Below are positions 5,414 through 6,700 of a stretch of 6,700 nt of DNA, one piece after another. Under the pieces are notes generated by a model. The model saw only the letters and a list, made by a program, of their open reading frames with translations. It did not search any database and had not been told where the DNA came from. Origin of the DNA: Pseudomonadota bacterium (GTDB taxonomy: Bacteria > Pseudomonadota > Gammaproteobacteria > Pseudomonadales > Pseudohongiellaceae); contig JADFOC010000151.1 in NCBI GenBank assembly GCA_022563075.1, positions 1 through 6,700 on the forward strand, given 5' to 3'. The number at the start of each line of letters is the position of its first letter. The stretch's first letter is position 1. The position numbers were made by a program, and so were the translations under genes.

Positions 5414-6700
5414 CTAAACCTCAGGAGCCACCAGCCAGCTACCGACTTCCAACATATCGTCGGCGGTCAGTAGGCCGGTCTCGCGCTTCAGCAATAACAG
5501 ATAATAGACGTGCTCATAACGGGTTCTTTGCAGATCCCGCTCGGCGCGATACTGGTCACGCAGGGCATTCAACACATCAACGTTGGTGACGGTGCCAAGT
5601 TCGAACCCCCGTTGCATGGCGGTCGCGGACAGCGCGGTTGATTCCACCAGCTTTTGGGCCGCCTGGGTGCGGGTTTCACTGGATTGGACTTGCAAATACG
5701 CTGTGCGCACTTGTTCGTCGGCCTCGAGTTGAACTTGCCGCAGTTCATTTTCGGCAATACTGCGCAGACTGGTGGCCTCGCTCACGGCGGCGCGATTGCG
5801 GCCACCGGCGAATAGAGGTATGGAGATGTCCAAACCGACGTAGGTGTTCTTAGTCTGATTGATAGGCCTGTTATCGAAACCCAAATCTGTATCTTGTCGC
5901 TGCACGATGAAGGTTACTCGCGGCATATAGGCGCCACGCTGCTCCGATATATGCTCGTCCGCGGCGCGCAAGGCAAATTCCCGCGCCCGAATCTGATGAT
6001 TGCCTTGACGTGCCTGCTGCACCCAATAATCGATACTGTTTTCCAGCCGCGGTAACTGAGCCTGGTCGCTCAGGCGATATAAGGGACCTGCCGAGACACC
6101 GGTTGTCGAGCGCAGCGCTTCACGGCTCAGCGCCAGATCACTTTGCAGCTGCAACTGCTCCGATTGCACTGCCGCCTCACTCGCCTGTACCTGGTACAAA
6201 TCGGTGATCTGTGCTAACTGGCGATCATAGTAGCTCTGGATCTGATTGCGCTGATTGGTCACCGCTTCCAGTTCAGAGGCAATAGAGTCCAAGGCGTCTT
6301 CTGCCAGTAATACATTAAGATATTTATCAGCCACATCCGTCAGTAACCAGGCGAGCTCGTAGTAGTACTCGGCTTCCCGCTGGTCCTCCACCAGGTAGGC
6401 CTGACTGCGGGCAGAAAATGCCTGCCAGTTGAACAGGATCTGGGTCAGCTGCACGGAGTACCTTTCGCCGTCGAACTCCTCTAGTTGATTAAAGGCGGTA
6501 CGTCGGTTGTCACTGATGCTGGCATTGGCATTCAATTGTGGTAACAACTGGCCGTTCGCCGCGCGCTTGCGGGCCGATCCAATATTCAGGTTTTCCTGGG
6601 CAATTCTGAGTCTGGGGCTGTAGTTGATTGCGGCGGTGAAGAAATCTTCCAGGGTATTGCCCAACGTCGTGCTCAATCGAGCAGTTTCGCCATTGTCGGT
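5414..6700 (-). CDS. tolC: TolC-family outer membrane efflux/secretion channel, N-terminus cut off by the window
   Basis: The frame runs open to the window edge and gives 428 residues. The signal peptide and true start lie beyond position 6700. The TTG at 6674-6676 is only an internal codon, because sense codons continue upstream of it. Two tandem OEP repeats, typical of TolC, are visible. Repeat one (visible residues about 17-201) has GQLLPQLNANASISD, ERYSVQLTQILFNW and QLAQITDLYQVQAS. Repeat two (about 222-411) has GAYMPRVTFIVQRQD, TYVGLDISIPLFAGGRN and FELGTVTNVDVLNALRD. Long Gln/Glu/Ala-rich helices lie between them. Such proteins form a trimeric beta-barrel in the outer membrane with a periplasmic alpha tunnel, and serve RND efflux pumps and type I secretion. 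The glycine expected before the first ITD motif (as in Val-Gly-Leu of E. coli TolC) is replaced. The C-terminal tail is short. The family is secure; orthology to E. coli TolC rather than another outer membrane factor is less so. Confidence 0.9.
   Translation of the reverse strand, partial: TDNGETARLSTTLGNTLEDFFTAAINYSPRLRIAQENLNIGSARKRAANGQLLPQLNANASISDNRRTAFNQLEEFDGERYSVQLTQILFNWQAFSARSQAYLVEDQREAEYYYELAWLLTDVADKYLNVLLAEDALDSIASELEAVTNQRNQIQSYYDRQLAQITDLYQVQASEAAVQSEQLQLQSDLALSREALRSTTGVSAGPLYRLSDQAQLPRLENSIDYWVQQARQGNHQIRAREFALRAADEHISEQRGAYMPRVTFIVQRQDTDLGFDNRPINQTKNTYVGLDISIPLFAGGRNRAAVSEATSLRSIAENELRQVQLEADEQVRTAYLQVQSSETRTQAAQKLVESTALSATAMQRGFELGTVTNVDVLNALRDQYRAERDLQRTRYEHVYYLLLLKRETGLLTADDMLEVGSWLVAPEV

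Noticed and set aside
6674..6676. TTG as a start codon for the tolC-family gene
   Set aside because: The frame continues upstream without a stop to the window edge, and a TolC-family protein needs a signal peptide, which is absent after this codon. The gene is simply truncated by the window.
1..6700. Mobile element, CRISPR array or tRNA-associated island
   Set aside because: I found no transposase, integrase, regularly spaced repeats or tRNA-like fold in the window.

Overview
The window looks like ordinary chromosomal DNA from a Gram-negative bacterium with an outer membrane, most likely a gammaproteobacterium. The case rests on type II secretion pseudopilins in the order H-I-J-K, an O-antigen type ABC exporter (Wzm/Wzt) and a TolC-family outer membrane channel. 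Genes are tightly packed. No tRNA, rRNA, CRISPR array, insertion sequence or phage gene is visible. The species cannot be named from the sequence alone.

Layout: (1) Positions 1-2380, plus strand: the distal part of a type II secretion (T2SS) operon, with the 3' end of gspH followed by gspI, gspJ and gspK, separated by 10, 2 and 7 bases. These encode the minor pseudopilins that form the tip of the periplasmic pseudopilus. The run ends at gspK; gspL and gspM do not follow. (2) Positions 2395-4487, minus strand: wzm (permease), then wzt (ATPase with a C-terminal carbohydrate-binding domain), an ABC transporter that moves finished lipid-linked polysaccharide across the inner membrane. (3) Positions 4488-4661: a divergent intergenic region that should carry the promoters for wzm-wzt and for the next gene. 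(4) Positions 4662-5390, plus strand: a PIG-L/LmbE-family metal-dependent deacetylase, probably acting on an N-acetylated sugar of the same glycan pathway. (5) Positions 5414-6700, minus strand: a TolC-family outer membrane efflux/secretion channel, cut off by the window edge at its N-terminus.

The genes belong to three envelope themes: protein secretion, surface polysaccharide export and outer membrane efflux. The central three-gene polysaccharide block is divergent internally and meets both neighbours tail to tail (gaps of 14 and 23 bases). In sample lines its wzm part is visibly more AT-rich than tolC. This fits a separately exchanged surface-glycan module, though that is inference. I see no strong case for a wholly new system. 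The best points for a second look are the early end of the T2SS cluster, the pairing of a deacetylase with a Wzt-type exporter, and a hairpin in the wzm leader.
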